Position numbers and translations under genes: made by a program
In this document: positions 1-9,035 of the stretch, piece by piece
Position numbering within the stretch: position 1 is the first letter of the stretch
Layout: every line of letters starts with the position of its first letter
Notes under the pieces: model-generated
Told to the model about the DNA's origin: nothing
The model's database searches: none
What the model saw: only the letters and a program-made list of their open reading frames with translations
Origin: Syntrophaceae bacterium
GTDB lineage: Bacteria > Desulfobacterota > Syntrophia > Syntrophales > PHBD01
Reading direction: 5' to 3'
Assembly (NCBI GenBank): GCA_013177825.1
Contig: JABLXX010000001.1
Coordinates: 906,936 to 970,935, forward strand
Length of the DNA: 64,000 nucleotides

Positions 1-42
1 CGTCGCCGCCGGTCGTGCTATAGAGGCCGCGGAGGTTCAGCC

Positions 43-609
43 ATGGTCCTTAAAAGTCAGATATCCCGCATCAGCATCGCCCTGGCGATCCTGATGCTCA
101 TTCCTTCTCTCATCGTGACGTCCCCGTCACTGCGATTCGTTTTGTCCGCTCTTGTTGCCGTGCTGTCGGTCCTGCCGGTGATCTGCGGGCCCATGCGCTA
201 CCGGCTGGTGGGAATCATAGCCGTCGCGGCGGGGATCGGGTTGGCGTTGCCGCTCTATCCCGCCTTCAAGGGCGACCCCTACTACGTCAAGGCAAAGGTC
301 GTCCAGGCGGCCGCTTTCGGCATGGAAGTGGCGCGGGCGGCGGACAAGGTGGCCGTGGAGTACAACCGTACCCCCCTGAGTCTCCGCGAACTGGGCCTCG
401 ATCTGCCCAAAGGCGCAGTGGCGGACGTGAGTTTTCCGAAGGATGGCACCATTCTGCTTGTCCTGGAGGTGCCGACTCTGTCGGGCTCGATTCTGCAGTA
501 CACTCCCACCGGAACACCCGGTGCGAGACAGTGGCGCTGCTCGAGCCAGGCGATCCCCCCTGCGCTCCTTCCGGTACAATGCCGGGAAAGCGTGAATGCC
601 CGTCCCTGA
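43..609 (+). CDS. Membrane protein with pilin-like C-terminal domain
   Basis: 188 residues. The start is an ATG preceded by GGAGG at about 8 bp. Three hydrophobic segments lie at about residues 10-28, 32-48 and 55-73. A soluble tail follows with a helix (about 78-105) and a beta-rich region ending in a two-cysteine pattern, QWRC ... PVQC. That tail resembles the C-terminal disulfide loop of type IV pilins such as PilA, but the N-terminal part is not a prepilin leader: there is no GFTLIE-type motif and there are several membrane spans. It is therefore a pilin-domain membrane protein of unknown role, not a structural pilin. It lies alone at the window edge, upstream of a catabolic cluster in the same orientation. 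Confidence 0.6.
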   Translation: MVLKSQISRISIALAILMLIPSLIVTSPSLRFVLSALVAVLSVLPVICGPMRYRLVGIIAVAAGIGLALPLYPAFKGDPYYVKAKVVQAAAFGMEVARAADKVAVEYNRTPLSLRELGLDLPKGAVADVSFPKDGTILLVLEVPTLSGSILQYTPTGTPGARQWRCSSQAIPPALLPVQCRESVNARP

Positions 610-835
610 CCGGCTGCCCGCAGTCCCTCTGCCGTTCATACGAAATTCATGAAATCGAGGCGGCTTTTTCTTCCGGTCTCTCCGGTGAAGGTCGCCTTTG
701 CGGCACCCCGACGGTTCTGTCAGCATAAAAGCAAAAGTCCGCATTCTGACACGCCCGGTCGGTCCAATTTCGATCGATTCGTCGATATCCAAGCATTATC
801 TATCGTTTACTAATACGAGACGGTGCCGGATCCCT

Positions 836-851
836 TGGCACCAATCATGCA
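836..851 (+). promoter_or_regulatory. Sigma-54 (-24/-12) promoter
   Basis: The sequence TGGCACCAATCATGCA matches the RpoN consensus. GG is at 837-838, GC is at 849-850, and exactly 10 bases separate them. It lies 72 bp upstream of the ATG of the HpaB/AbfD-family gene and points into it. It is a plausible single promoter for the whole plus-strand cluster to 8269. Confidence 0.75.
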
Positions 852-923
852 ACATTGCCGGTCGTACCGCTTTCGGAGGACGGATCTCCCGCGGCAGAAC
901 GAGCCTGGAAAGGGACGAATGCC

Positions 924-2402
924 ATGATGAACGGAACCGCCTATGAAAAGTCTCTCGAGGCCATGAACTCGACGGTATTCATCTATGGCAAGCGAGTCGA
1001 GCGCTTCTGGGAGCATCCGGTCCTCAAACCCGCCTTTCACTGTCTGCGGGAGACCTACGATCTGGCCTCCGATCCGTCCAGGGATCCCGAGCTGCATTCC
1101 CTGCTGGTGACGGAGAGCCCCCTCACGGGCAGAACGATCAGCCGGTTTCTCCAGATTATCGAATCCCGGGAGGATCTGCTGGCCAGGATGAAAATGCAGC
1201 GCGCCCTGATGCGCCATACGGGGGGGTGCTTCGGCGGCCGCTGTGTCTCCGGTGCGGTGATCAATGCCCTCTGGTCCGTCACCTGGGACGTGGACCGCGA
1301 ATCCGGGGGGAAAACGTCCTATCACGACCGTTTCCGGGCCTTCATGAAGGAGGCGCAGGAAAAGGACCTGGTCATCATGGGGAACATCACCGACGCCAAG
1401 GGCGACCGCTCCCTGCCTCCACACCGCCAGGCCGATCCGGACCTTTACCTGCGGATCGTCGAACGATACCCCGACGGGATCGTCGTCAACGGCGCAAAAC
1501 TCCAGCAGTCCGGTGCCCCGCTGGCCCACGAGCGACTCGTGGTGCCGACCACGGCCCTGGGACCCAACGACGAGGCCTACGCCGTAGCCTTCGCCGTCCC
1601 AGGCGACGCCAAAGGGATCATTCACGTGAACGACTCGGCCTGCGCCAACGCCAAATTCATGGCCATGCGGCCCGACGACATCGGCAATGTCACGTTCGGC
1701 ATGCACCAGAGCGCCCATGTCCTGTTCGACCACGTCTTCATCCCGAACGAGCGGGTTTTTCTGTGCGGCGAGGTCAAGGCCACCCGCGACCTGGTCCATC
1801 GATTTTCCGACTTCCAGCGGTTCGCCTCGGCGACCTGCCGCGCAGGGTACATCGACCTCTGCATCGGCGCCGGAATGGCCCTGGCAGACTACAACGGCGC
1901 GGGTGGATTCAGTCACATCCGGGACAAGCTGATCGACATGAGCGTGGACAGCGAGACCCTCTACGGGCTTGTGGCCGGATCGGCGGCCCTGGCGACGGAG
2001 CTTCCCTGCGGCGTGTTCCTGCCGGAGACTTTTTCCGTCAATGCCGCCAAACTTTATATGAACGAGGCGATCCTGAAGACGGGCCAGAGGCTGGCCGAGA
2101 TCGGCGGCGGGATCCTGGTGACCCGGCCCTCCTCGGTGGACCTGGAGATTCCCGGAGTCGGGGAGCTTCTGGCAAAGTATCACCAGGGGCGTGCGGGCGT
2201 CGCCGTGGAGGACCGCCTGAAAATGGCCCGTCTCTGCGAATCCCTTTCGGGACTGGCCGCCCTGACGCCGATCCTGTCCGTCATTGCCGCGGGCCCGCCG
2301 GCGACGCAGCGCCTCAATTTCCGGCTCCTGACGGACTTCGGCCGGAACCGGAGGGCCGCGGAGCGCCTGGCCGGGATCGGCCGGGAGAAGGCACCTGCAT
2401 GA
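924..2402 (+). CDS. 4-hydroxybutyryl-CoA dehydratase / HpaB-family protein, divergent active site
   Basis: 492 residues, the usual length of this fold (HpaB N and C domains; AbfD of Clostridium aminobutyricum is about 490). ATG 924 is preferred over an upstream in-frame start because AAAGGGA lies just before it. It aligns throughout with the better conserved paralogue at 58004-59452. The AbfD iron-sulfur and catalytic positions differ, however. The first Cys pair is spaced CFGGRC (C-x4-C) instead of C-x3-C. The His of the H-x6-C motif is Gln. The catalytic Glu after GGH is Gln. The Tyr before the last Cys is Ser, and the Lys after it is Arg. It probably acts on an acyl-CoA in the pathway of the following genes, but the 4-hydroxybutyryl-CoA reaction should not be assumed. 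Confidence 0.75.
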   Translation: MMNGTAYEKSLEAMNSTVFIYGKRVERFWEHPVLKPAFHCLRETYDLASDPSRDPELHSLLVTESPLTGRTISRFLQIIESREDLLARMKMQRALMRHTGGCFGGRCVSGAVINALWSVTWDVDRESGGKTSYHDRFRAFMKEAQEKDLVIMGNITDAKGDRSLPPHRQADPDLYLRIVERYPDGIVVNGAKLQQSGAPLAHERLVVPTTALGPNDEAYAVAFAVPGDAKGIIHVNDSACANAKFMAMRPDDIGNVTFGMHQSAHVLFDHVFIPNERVFLCGEVKATRDLVHRFSDFQRFASATCRAGYIDLCIGAGMALADYNGAGGFSHIRDKLIDMSVDSETLYGLVAGSAALATELPCGVFLPETFSVNAAKLYMNEAILKTGQRLAEIGGGILVTRPSSVDLEIPGVGELLAKYHQGRAGVAVEDRLKMARLCESLSGLAALTPILSVIAAGPPATQRLNFRLLTDFGRNRRAAERLAGIGREKAPA

Positions 2403-2510
2403 ACGTGCGCCGGGGATCGCTTCCCGGCGCCGCAACCAACCGCCATCGCGCCCCCGGAAAGAGATCCGGACCGGAAGACCCGGGGGGCCGGTGAGAAAGG
2501 AATCTCATCC

Positions 2511-3650
2511 ATGCAGTTCAAGCTCACGAAGGAACAGGAACTGATCCAGCGGGCCGCCCGGGAGTACGCCGAAAAGACCGTGGCACCCCAGGTGGAGGCC
2601 ATTCTCGAGACCGGCAAGGTTCCCGAATCGATCCTCAAGGACCTCAAGGAACTCGACTTTTTTGCCATCCCCATCGCCGAGGAATACGGCGGGGCCGGTG
2701 CGGGGTACGCGAGCTACGCCCTGGTCCTGGAGCAGCTTGCCCGGGTGTTCCCGACCCTCTCGGTCATCATCTCGGTCAACAATGTCGCCCTGGCGGCCAT
2801 CAGCAACTTCGGAACGGAAGAACAGAAGAAGAAGCATCTTCCCCCGGGCGGGCGGGGCGACGACATCCTGTCCTTCGCCTTCACCGAGCCGGGAACGGGC
2901 TCCGATCCCAAGCAGCTCACGACAATGGCGGAGCGGAAGGGCGACACGTTCGTTCTCAACGGGACGAAGCGCTTCATCACCAACGCCGGGTATCCCGGGT
3001 CCATCGTCGTCGTTGCCAAAGAAAGCGACACCGGGGCCGTCAGCGCCTTTCTCCTCAGCAAGTTCTGCGAGGGGTACAGCGTGTCGGAGCCGTGGAAGAA
3101 GATCGGCTGCTCCGGGACGCCCCTCTATGACGTATACCTCAAGGACGTTGTCGTACCCGCGGAGAGCATGCTCGGCGGACCCAACAAGGGGTTCTGGGTC
3201 CTGAAAGTGGCCCTGGCGCTGGGCAAGATCGGCATCAGCTCCATCTTCCTGGGCTGCATGCTGGCGGCCTACGAGGAGGCCCTGAAGTATGCCACCCAGA
3301 AGACCCACCGGGGCCAGCCCATCGCCAAGTTCCAGTCGATCCAGATGGCCATCTCCGACATGGCCATGAAGTACGAGGCGGCCCGCTGGCTGACCTACCG
3401 GGCCGGCTGGCTGGCGGACCAGGCGAAGGACAAGGGGGACATCCTGAAGGACTCGGCCATGACGAAGATCTTCGTCACCGAGGAGGCGGTGGAACTGGCG
3501 AAGATCGCCATGAACGTCCACGGTTCCTACGGGCTGATGCAGGATTATAAGATGTCACAGATCTGGAAAGATGTTATCTTCGGGCCCCAGGTGGAAGGCG
3601 TGTCCCCCCTCCTGAAGGTTCTCGTGGCGGGGGAGATCCTCCGGGGCTGA
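2511..3650 (+). CDS. Acyl-CoA dehydrogenase
   Basis: 379 residues with the complete acyl-CoA dehydrogenase fold: an N-terminal helical domain, the FAD/substrate beta-barrel with FTEPGTGSD (about residue 125) and FITNAG, and a C-terminal four-helix domain. The usual YEGTNEI segment carrying the catalytic base is replaced by VEGVSP near residue 362, so a Glu is retained at the canonical position in an unusual context. The start has AAAGGA upstream. It follows the HpaB/AbfD-family gene by 108 bp and precedes the FixC-like flavoprotein. It probably passes electrons to EtfBA in the same cluster. The substrate is not evident; a short or branched acyl-CoA is likely. Confidence 0.9.
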   Translation: MQFKLTKEQELIQRAAREYAEKTVAPQVEAILETGKVPESILKDLKELDFFAIPIAEEYGGAGAGYASYALVLEQLARVFPTLSVIISVNNVALAAISNFGTEEQKKKHLPPGGRGDDILSFAFTEPGTGSDPKQLTTMAERKGDTFVLNGTKRFITNAGYPGSIVVVAKESDTGAVSAFLLSKFCEGYSVSEPWKKIGCSGTPLYDVYLKDVVVPAESMLGGPNKGFWVLKVALALGKIGISSIFLGCMLAAYEEALKYATQKTHRGQPIAKFQSIQMAISDMAMKYEAARWLTYRAGWLADQAKDKGDILKDSAMTKIFVTEEAVELAKIAMNVHGSYGLMQDYKMSQIWKDVIFGPQVEGVSPLLKVLVAGEILRG

Positions 3651-3874
3651 GCGGAGGCGATGCTCCATCCGGTTCATTTGAGAGAACCGGGCGCGGAGAG
3701 ATACGGAAAACAGGCTTCGCCGGCCCTGCGCCGCAAGGGGGCGGCCATCCGCCTGGTGCGGACGGACTTTGGACGAAGCCGTAAACGATTGCGGTTTCCT
3801 GCGACGCGGGTCCCCCTTCCTCCCTCCCTCGGGAGGTGGGGGACCCTCCCAAACCAATCACTCGACGGAAAAGC

Positions 3875-5161
3875 ATGGATAAATTCGACGTCATCATCGT
3901 CGGCGCGGGGCTGGCGGGCCTCGCGGCCGCGCACACCCTGGTCCGGGAAGGAGCGGAGGTGCTCGTCCTGGAGCGGGGGGACTACGCCGGGGCGAAGAAC
4001 CTGACCGGCGGGCGCCTCTACCTGAATCCGGTGCGTTCCCTGTTGCCGGAGCTGCTGGAGAAGGCGCCCCTGGAGCGGGGGATCGTCCGGGAGGAAATCT
4101 GCCTTCTCGGAAAGACCGGCTCCTTCATCGGGAGCTATGACGCCCGGTCCGGCGCGTCCGGGCCGCCGCAGAGCGCGAGCGTCCTCCGGGCCCGCTTCGA
4201 TCGCTGGCTGGCGAAGGAAGTGGAGCAGATGGGCGCCCCGGTGGTCACGAAGAGCGCCGTGGAGGAGTTGATCCTCGAGAACGGGCAGGTGAAGGGCATC
4301 GTCGTGACGGGCGAGGAGATCGGCGCCGACGTGGTCCTGGCCTGCGACGGCGTCCTGTCCCTGACGGCCGAGAAGGCGGGCCTCCGGAACCCCGGGAAGC
4401 CGGAGCATTTCGCCGTCGGCATCAAGGAAATCATCGAGCTGGATGAAGGCGTTATCGACGACCGGTTCAACGTCGGTCCCGGCGAAGGGGCGGCGCGGCT
4501 TTTCCTCGGGGAGGCCACGCAGGGCCGCTTCGGGGGAGGGTTTCTCTACACGAACCGGACGAGCCTCAGCATCGGGATGGTCCTGGGCATCGACGTCCTG
4601 GGGGGCGCCCCTGGCGAGCCCACGGCGCCGGAGATCTTCGACGCCTTCAAGAACCGGCCGGAAATCCAGTCCCTCATCCGCGGCGGCCAGACCGTGGAGT
4701 ACGGCGCCCACGTGATTCCGGAAGGCGGGATGGCGGGCGTCGGCAAGCTTTGCGGCGACGGCATCCTGGTGGCGGGGGACGCCGCGGGATTCGCCCTCAA
4801 CACGGGGCTCATCGTCCGGGGCATGGACTACGCCCTGGCCTCGGGCTACTGGGCCGCCCGGGCCGTCCTGGAGGCAAAGGGACGGAACGATTTCCGCGCC
4901 GCTTCCCTGGCCTGCTACGAGGCGTTCCTCCGGGACAGCTTCGTTCTCAAGGATTTCGAGACGGCCCGCCACGCCCCGGAGGCCCTCCGGAACCCGCGCT
5001 TCTACGGCCGTTACCCGGATCTCGCCATGGGCATTCTGGAAGACCTGTTTGCCGTTCCTGAAGGTCCCAAGGACAAACTCTTTTCCACCGTCCGGCGGCA
5101 TCTGCCCTTGCGGGAGATCCTGGCGGTCATCCGGGACATGAAAGGCATGGTGAAGATATGA
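3875..5161 (+). CDS. fixC: FixC / ETF-quinone oxidoreductase-like flavoprotein
   Basis: 428 residues. ATG 3875 is chosen because a Rossmann FAD motif, VIIVGAGLAGLAAAHT, follows directly; the ORF extends upstream without homology-like sequence. The C-terminal half has the second FAD-contact motif DGILVAGDAAGFALN. The protein lacks its own 4Fe-4S domain, and the partner ferredoxin is the next gene (ATGA overlap at 5158), which is the FixC-FixX arrangement. It should take electrons from reduced ETF (EtfBA downstream) and deliver them to membrane quinone. An involvement in ETF-based bifurcation, as in FixABCX, is possible but cannot be decided from the sequence. Confidence 0.85.
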   Translation: MDKFDVIIVGAGLAGLAAAHTLVREGAEVLVLERGDYAGAKNLTGGRLYLNPVRSLLPELLEKAPLERGIVREEICLLGKTGSFIGSYDARSGASGPPQSASVLRARFDRWLAKEVEQMGAPVVTKSAVEELILENGQVKGIVVTGEEIGADVVLACDGVLSLTAEKAGLRNPGKPEHFAVGIKEIIELDEGVIDDRFNVGPGEGAARLFLGEATQGRFGGGFLYTNRTSLSIGMVLGIDVLGGAPGEPTAPEIFDAFKNRPEIQSLIRGGQTVEYGAHVIPEGGMAGVGKLCGDGILVAGDAAGFALNTGLIVRGMDYALASGYWAARAVLEAKGRNDFRAASLACYEAFLRDSFVLKDFETARHAPEALRNPRFYGRYPDLAMGILEDLFAVPEGPKDKLFSTVRRHLPLREILAVIRDMKGMVKI

Positions 5162-5442
5162 GCGGCACCCAGGGTCTCAAGGAAAAACTGGGAAAAGACG
5201 TCTTCAAGCCCGGGGCGGACAAGCACATCGCCATCCGGCCGGGCCGGGAAAAGGATCCCCGGCTGCTGCGGGCCGTGGCGCTCTGTCCCTCGGGGCTCTA
5301 TGCCCGGGGGGACGACGGGGCGGTGACCCTCACCCTGGAGGGATGCCTCGAGTGCGGAACCTGCCGGATCGCCTGCGGTCCGGAGGTCCTGGAGTGGTCC
5401 TATCCCCCCGGCGGGGCGGGCATCCAGTTCCGTTTCGGTTAG
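5158..5442 (+). CDS. fixX: FixX-like 4Fe-4S ferredoxin
   Basis: 94 residues, overlapping the end of the FixC-like gene by 4 bases (ATGA), so it is translationally coupled. The C-terminal half has the FixX cysteine set: C in CPSGLY, then CLECGTC and RIACGP, enough for one 4Fe-4S cluster. It supplies the iron-sulfur centre that ETF-QO proteins carry in their own C-terminus. It should sit with the FixC-like protein at the membrane face and relay electrons to quinone. Confidence 0.85.
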   Translation: MSGTQGLKEKLGKDVFKPGADKHIAIRPGREKDPRLLRAVALCPSGLYARGDDGAVTLTLEGCLECGTCRIACGPEVLEWSYPPGGAGIQFRFG

Positions 5443-5545
5443 GGCAGGACGCAGTCGTTCTCCCCCGGCGGGGCTGCCGGGGAAGATTTTCTCTCAACCA
5501 TCGCCGCGTTTCCTCGCGGTCGATCCTTTCATCAAGCGAGTCGCC

Positions 5546-6295
5546 ATGAATATCCTGATTGCCATGAAGCAGGTGCCCGACCTGCAGCAGGTCCGCATCC
5601 GGGACCGCAAACCCGTTCTCGATGACGTGCCCCTCCTGATGGGGGACATCGACCGCAGCGCCCTCGCTGCGGCGGTCGCCCTGCAGGAAGCCGCGGCGGG
5701 GAAGAAGATCGTTCTCTCCGCCGGTGACGGAAACCTGGAAGACACGGTCAAGGAAGCCCTCGCGGCGGGAGCCGACGAGGCGGTTCTGGTGATCGACGAC
5801 CGCCTCCGGGACGCCGAGAGCGCGTTTTCGGCGCGTGCCCTGGCCGAGGCGATCCGGCGCACCGACGACGTCGGCCTGGTCTTCTTCGGCGAAGGGAGTG
5901 CCGACAACTATTCCGGCCAGGTCATGTCCCGTGTTGCCGGGCTTCTGGGTTGGCCGCAGGCGGGATACGTGCGGGAGATCCGCCTGGAGGAGGGGAAAGC
6001 CGTTCTGACGCGCTCCCTGGAAGACCGCGAGGAGATCCTGGAGGTGGACCTGCCGGCGGTGGTGAGCGTCGTGTCCGAGATTGCCCAGCCCCGGACGCCC
6101 TCCGTGACGGCGATCCTCAAGGCCGGCCGGAAGCCGAAGACGGTCTTTAGCCTTGCCGACCTGGGCCTGGACGGACCGCAGCCGAAGGCCGTGGAGACCC
6201 TGGACCAGCTGGCTCCGCAGAGCGAGCGGAAAAAATTGGTCCTGAAGTCCGTGGAGGAGCTGATGGACGTCCTCCGTTCAAAGGAGAAGCCGTGA
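5546..6295 (+). CDS. etfB: Electron transfer flavoprotein beta subunit (EtfB/FixA family)
   Basis: 249 residues. It begins MNILIAMKQVPD, the typical EtfB start, and has the central region EALAAGADEAVLV and the signature-like DLPAVVSVV near residue 170. It ends in an extended C-terminal arm that wraps EtfA in known structures. GTGA overlap with the next gene shows coupling. With EtfA it forms the soluble ETF that collects electrons from the acyl-CoA dehydrogenase at 2511-3650, and possibly from those at 42-52 kb. Whether it has the second FAD needed for bifurcation is not resolved here. Confidence 0.92.
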   Translation: MNILIAMKQVPDLQQVRIRDRKPVLDDVPLLMGDIDRSALAAAVALQEAAAGKKIVLSAGDGNLEDTVKEALAAGADEAVLVIDDRLRDAESAFSARALAEAIRRTDDVGLVFFGEGSADNYSGQVMSRVAGLLGWPQAGYVREIRLEEGKAVLTRSLEDREEILEVDLPAVVSVVSEIAQPRTPSVTAILKAGRKPKTVFSLADLGLDGPQPKAVETLDQLAPQSERKKLVLKSVEELMDVLRSKEKP

Positions 6296-7233
6296 AAAAC
6301 ATTCTCGTTTACAGCGACCGGCCGGAATCGGCGGCGGAACTGGTCTCGGCGGGACAGCTCATTGCCGCCGCGACGGGAGGAACACTCCGGGCCCTGTCCG
6401 TCAACGCCCCGGATCTTTCCGCCTTCCTGGCGGCCCGGGGGATCGACGTGCTGGAGGTCCGGGCGGCGGGAGACCCGGTGACCGATGCGGCACAGATGGC
6501 TGCAGCGCTGCGGGAAGCGGCGGATCGAAGCGACGCGGGGGTCATCCTCCTGTCCTCCGGCCGCCGGGGGAAGGAAATCGCCGGCCGCCTGGCCCAGGAG
6601 ATCGGGGCGGGCTGCCTGACCGACGTGGGCCGGCTGGACGTTGTCGCCGGCCGGATCACCGGCGTGCGGTATGCCCTGGGAGGAGCCACGGAGGTCTTTC
6701 AGGCGGTGGCGACGGATCGGCAGGTCCTGGCCCTCCGGCCGGGCGTCTTTCCGGAGGCGCCCGAGGGAACACCCGGGTCCGTTCAATCCCTGGATGTACA
6801 GCTTCCCGCACCGCGGGTCCGGCTGCGCGCGGTGAACGCAAAAGCGGGTGACGGTGCCGACATCGAAAAGGCCGAGGTCCTTGTCGTCGTCGGACAGGGT
6901 CTGGCGGAGCAGGGGGAACTGGCCCTGGCGGAGCGGATCGCCCGGGGGCTCGGCGGAGAGGTGGCCTGCACGAAACCCGTCGCCACGGACCGCCGCTGGC
7001 TTCCGGAGGACCGGATCGTCGGCCTCTCGGGCAAGACCTGCCGCCCTTCTCTGGCGCTTCTCCTGGGCGTGTCCGGCCAGGTCCAGTTCACCGTCGGGAT
7101 CCGCGACGCGGTCACGATCGTGGCGGTCAACCGCGACGACCAGGCGCCCGTGGCGTCCCTGTCCGATTATTTCCTGCCGGCGGACCTGAAAGCGGTCCTG
7201 CCGGAACTGGCCGGTAAATTCCCGGGTCCCTGA
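6292..7233 (+). CDS. etfA: Electron transfer flavoprotein alpha subunit (EtfA/FixB family)
   Basis: 313 residues. The GTG start at 6292 overlaps the etfB stop (GTGA). The C-terminal FAD-binding domain carries the EtfA signature from about residue 241: VGLSGKTCRPSLALLLGVSG, then QFTVGIRD and IVAVNRDDQAPV. This contacts the FAD pyrophosphate and isoalloxazine. The N-terminal domain is the usual nucleotide-binding-like lobe. It is the partner of EtfB and the electron donor to the FixCX-like pair encoded just upstream. Confidence 0.92.
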   Translation: MKNILVYSDRPESAAELVSAGQLIAAATGGTLRALSVNAPDLSAFLAARGIDVLEVRAAGDPVTDAAQMAAALREAADRSDAGVILLSSGRRGKEIAGRLAQEIGAGCLTDVGRLDVVAGRITGVRYALGGATEVFQAVATDRQVLALRPGVFPEAPEGTPGSVQSLDVQLPAPRVRLRAVNAKAGDGADIEKAEVLVVVGQGLAEQGELALAERIARGLGGEVACTKPVATDRRWLPEDRIVGLSGKTCRPSLALLLGVSGQVQFTVGIRDAVTIVAVNRDDQAPVASLSDYFLPADLKAVLPELAGKFPGP

Positions 7234-7345
7234 GGAGGTGCGTCCGCCGGGGAAACGAACCGGGATCCGAAATCGCTTTTCATGCCGATGGACCGAACGA
7301 AGATTCGCTCGAGGCCGTCGCCCAACACAAAAAGGAGGGGAGATC

Positions 7346-8269
7346 ATGAAAGAGAAAGCGGTTATCACGGCAGCGATCACCGGGAGCATCCATACACCGA
7401 CCATGTCGGAATATCTGCCCGTCACGCCGCAGCAGATCGCCGACGACGCCGTCAGGGCCTACGAAGCGGGGGCGGCGGTGGTCCACGTCCATGCCCGGAA
7501 CCCGGAAAACGGCATGCCCGTGCCGGACGTGAACCTCATGAAGGAGATCATCACCGGCATCAAGAGCCGCTGCCCCGTCGTCATATGCATCACCACCGGG
7601 GGCGGTCTGGGGATGACGGTAGAGCAGCGGGTGGCGCCCGTTTCCCTCTACAAGCCCGAACTGGCCTCGTTCAACGCCGGCTCCGTCAACTTCGCTCTCT
7701 TTCCCGCCGTCGGCCGATACAGCGAATGGAAATACGACTGGGAGACGAAATACCTCGCCATGTCGGAAGATTTCATTTTCCCCAACACCTTCAAGACCAT
7801 GCGGGAGTACTGCGGCCACTTCGCCGAGAACGGGACCAAGCCGGAGTTCGAGATCTACGACTCCGGGATGGTCGACAACGTGGCCTGGCTGATCCAGGCG
7901 GGGCATGTGAAGAAACCCGTCTACGTCCAGTTCGTCCTCGGCATCCTGGGCGGCCTGTCGCCGAGCCCGGAGAACCTGATGTTCCTCGTGGAGCATGCCA
8001 AGCGGCGCCTCGGCGAATTTGAATTCTCCGTCTGCGTCGCCGGCCGGGCCCAGTTCCCCCTCTGCACCCAGTCGCTCCTTCTGGGCGGCAACTGCCGGGT
8101 GGGGCTGGAGGACAACCTCTGGCTGGAGAAGGGCCGGATGGCGAAAAGCAGCGGCGAGCAGGTGGAAAAGATCGTCCGCATCGCCCGGGAACTCGGCATC
8201 GATGCGGCCACGCCCGACGAAGCACGAAAAATCCTGGGCCTCAAGGGGATCGACAAAGTCAGCTACTGA
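7346..8269 (+). CDS. Beta-keto acid cleavage enzyme (BKACE, former DUF849)
   Basis: 307 residues. ATG 7346 has a strong Shine-Dalgarno AGGAGGGG at 7333-7340; the ORF opens earlier but without support. It begins with the family strand VITAAITGS and has the zinc motif HVHARNPENG (H-x-H). Further features are ICITTGGG, a Glu-containing FEIYDSGM and QFVLGILGG. Known members, such as Kce of lysine fermentation, condense a beta-keto acid with acetyl-CoA to give acetoacetate and a shortened acyl-CoA. Placed last in the dehydratase / acyl-CoA dehydrogenase / ETF cluster, it is likely to do the carbon-carbon cleavage of that pathway. The exact keto acid is unknown. Confidence 0.88.
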   Translation: MKEKAVITAAITGSIHTPTMSEYLPVTPQQIADDAVRAYEAGAAVVHVHARNPENGMPVPDVNLMKEIITGIKSRCPVVICITTGGGLGMTVEQRVAPVSLYKPELASFNAGSVNFALFPAVGRYSEWKYDWETKYLAMSEDFIFPNTFKTMREYCGHFAENGTKPEFEIYDSGMVDNVAWLIQAGHVKKPVYVQFVLGILGGLSPSPENLMFLVEHAKRRLGEFEFSVCVAGRAQFPLCTQSLLLGGNCRVGLEDNLWLEKGRMAKSSGEQVEKIVRIARELGIDAATPDEARKILGLKGIDKVSY

Positions 8270-8311
8270 CGACGGTACCGCTTTCGACTTTTTTCTCTTT
8301 TTACAGAGAAT

Positions 8312-8664
8312 CAGGCGCGGATGGGAGGCCAGGCATGCGGGAGGAGGGCTTCCCTCGCGCTCAGAAGCGTTTTTTCGACCCTGCATCGTCTCACTCCGCT
8401 GCAAAGTCATAACTCGCGCCTGGGGGCGCAGAGACTGATGACTTTGCGGTCGCTTCGCTGCGACGGCAGCGTGCCCTGAAAAAGCCGCTATTCGCGCTCC
8501 GGGAAGCCCCCCTCCCCGACCGACGTTCGCGGGGGCGCGACCGGGGGTTCCCAGAGGAGCAATTGGAAAACGTTTCCGGACCCAAGGCTCATCGGTTTCA
8601 GAAGGCGAAGGGCGGAAACGTTTTCGCGACGGCGGGAATCCCCGTGGCAGCCCCCGTGCCTCGA
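8312..8664. repeat. Long structured intergenic repeat, copy A
   Basis: About 350 bp, matching copy B at 18041-18390 over its whole length with interruptions. Inverted arms in order: GGGCTTCCC (8346-8354) with GGGAAGCCC (8501-8509); inside these GCAAAGTCAT (8401-8410) with ATGACTTTGC (8438-8447); then GAAAACGTTTCCG (8566-8578) with CGGAAACGTTTTC (8613-8625). The last pair has a different sequence in copy B but is still complementary. No reading frame is conserved. A partial third unit follows at 8665-8810. Confidence 0.8.
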
Positions 8665-8853
8665 CCGATGTTCGCGGGGGTGCGACCGGAGGTTTCCAGA
8701 GGAGCAATTGGAACGTCCCTGCCGGAAGCATGGGACGGGCATTTTAAACAGCCCGTGCGGAAAAACGGCCGCAACGGCGGCACGCCCCCGTGGCAGCCCC
8801 CGCGCCGCGACGCGAAGAGAAAGAAGAGAAAGAGGAGCGGATTTGAAATCCGC
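8665..8853. repeat. Partial repeat unit and terminal hairpin of copy A
   Basis: The segment at 8668-8711 repeats the 3-prime module of copy A (a GTTCGCGGGGG-type block ending in GAGGAGCAATTGG). It is followed by a small stem ACGGGC/GCCCGT and another GTGGCAGCCCCCG block. It ends in a palindrome GCGGATTTGAAATCCGC (8837-8853), which is also present at the far end of copy B, so the repeat family includes this terminal hairpin. Confidence 0.6.
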
Positions 8854-9035
8854 CCCCTTCCTTTGCATCCTGCCGCTTGGTCTCCCTTCCCGTCCAGTGT
8901 CGAAGGGAATCAGGCATCCGCATTCCCCCCTGCCTGATTCCATCAGATTGTTGGACGACACGATCAGACAATGTGGCATCGACGGCCGTCTTGTGATATG
9001 AGCGGCAGCATTCGGACCTCCGGGAGAGGGATGCG

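Noticed and set aside
8277-8979. Short ORFs on both strands within the intergenic repeat
   Set aside because: Frames are not conserved between copies A and B, whereas the stems are.
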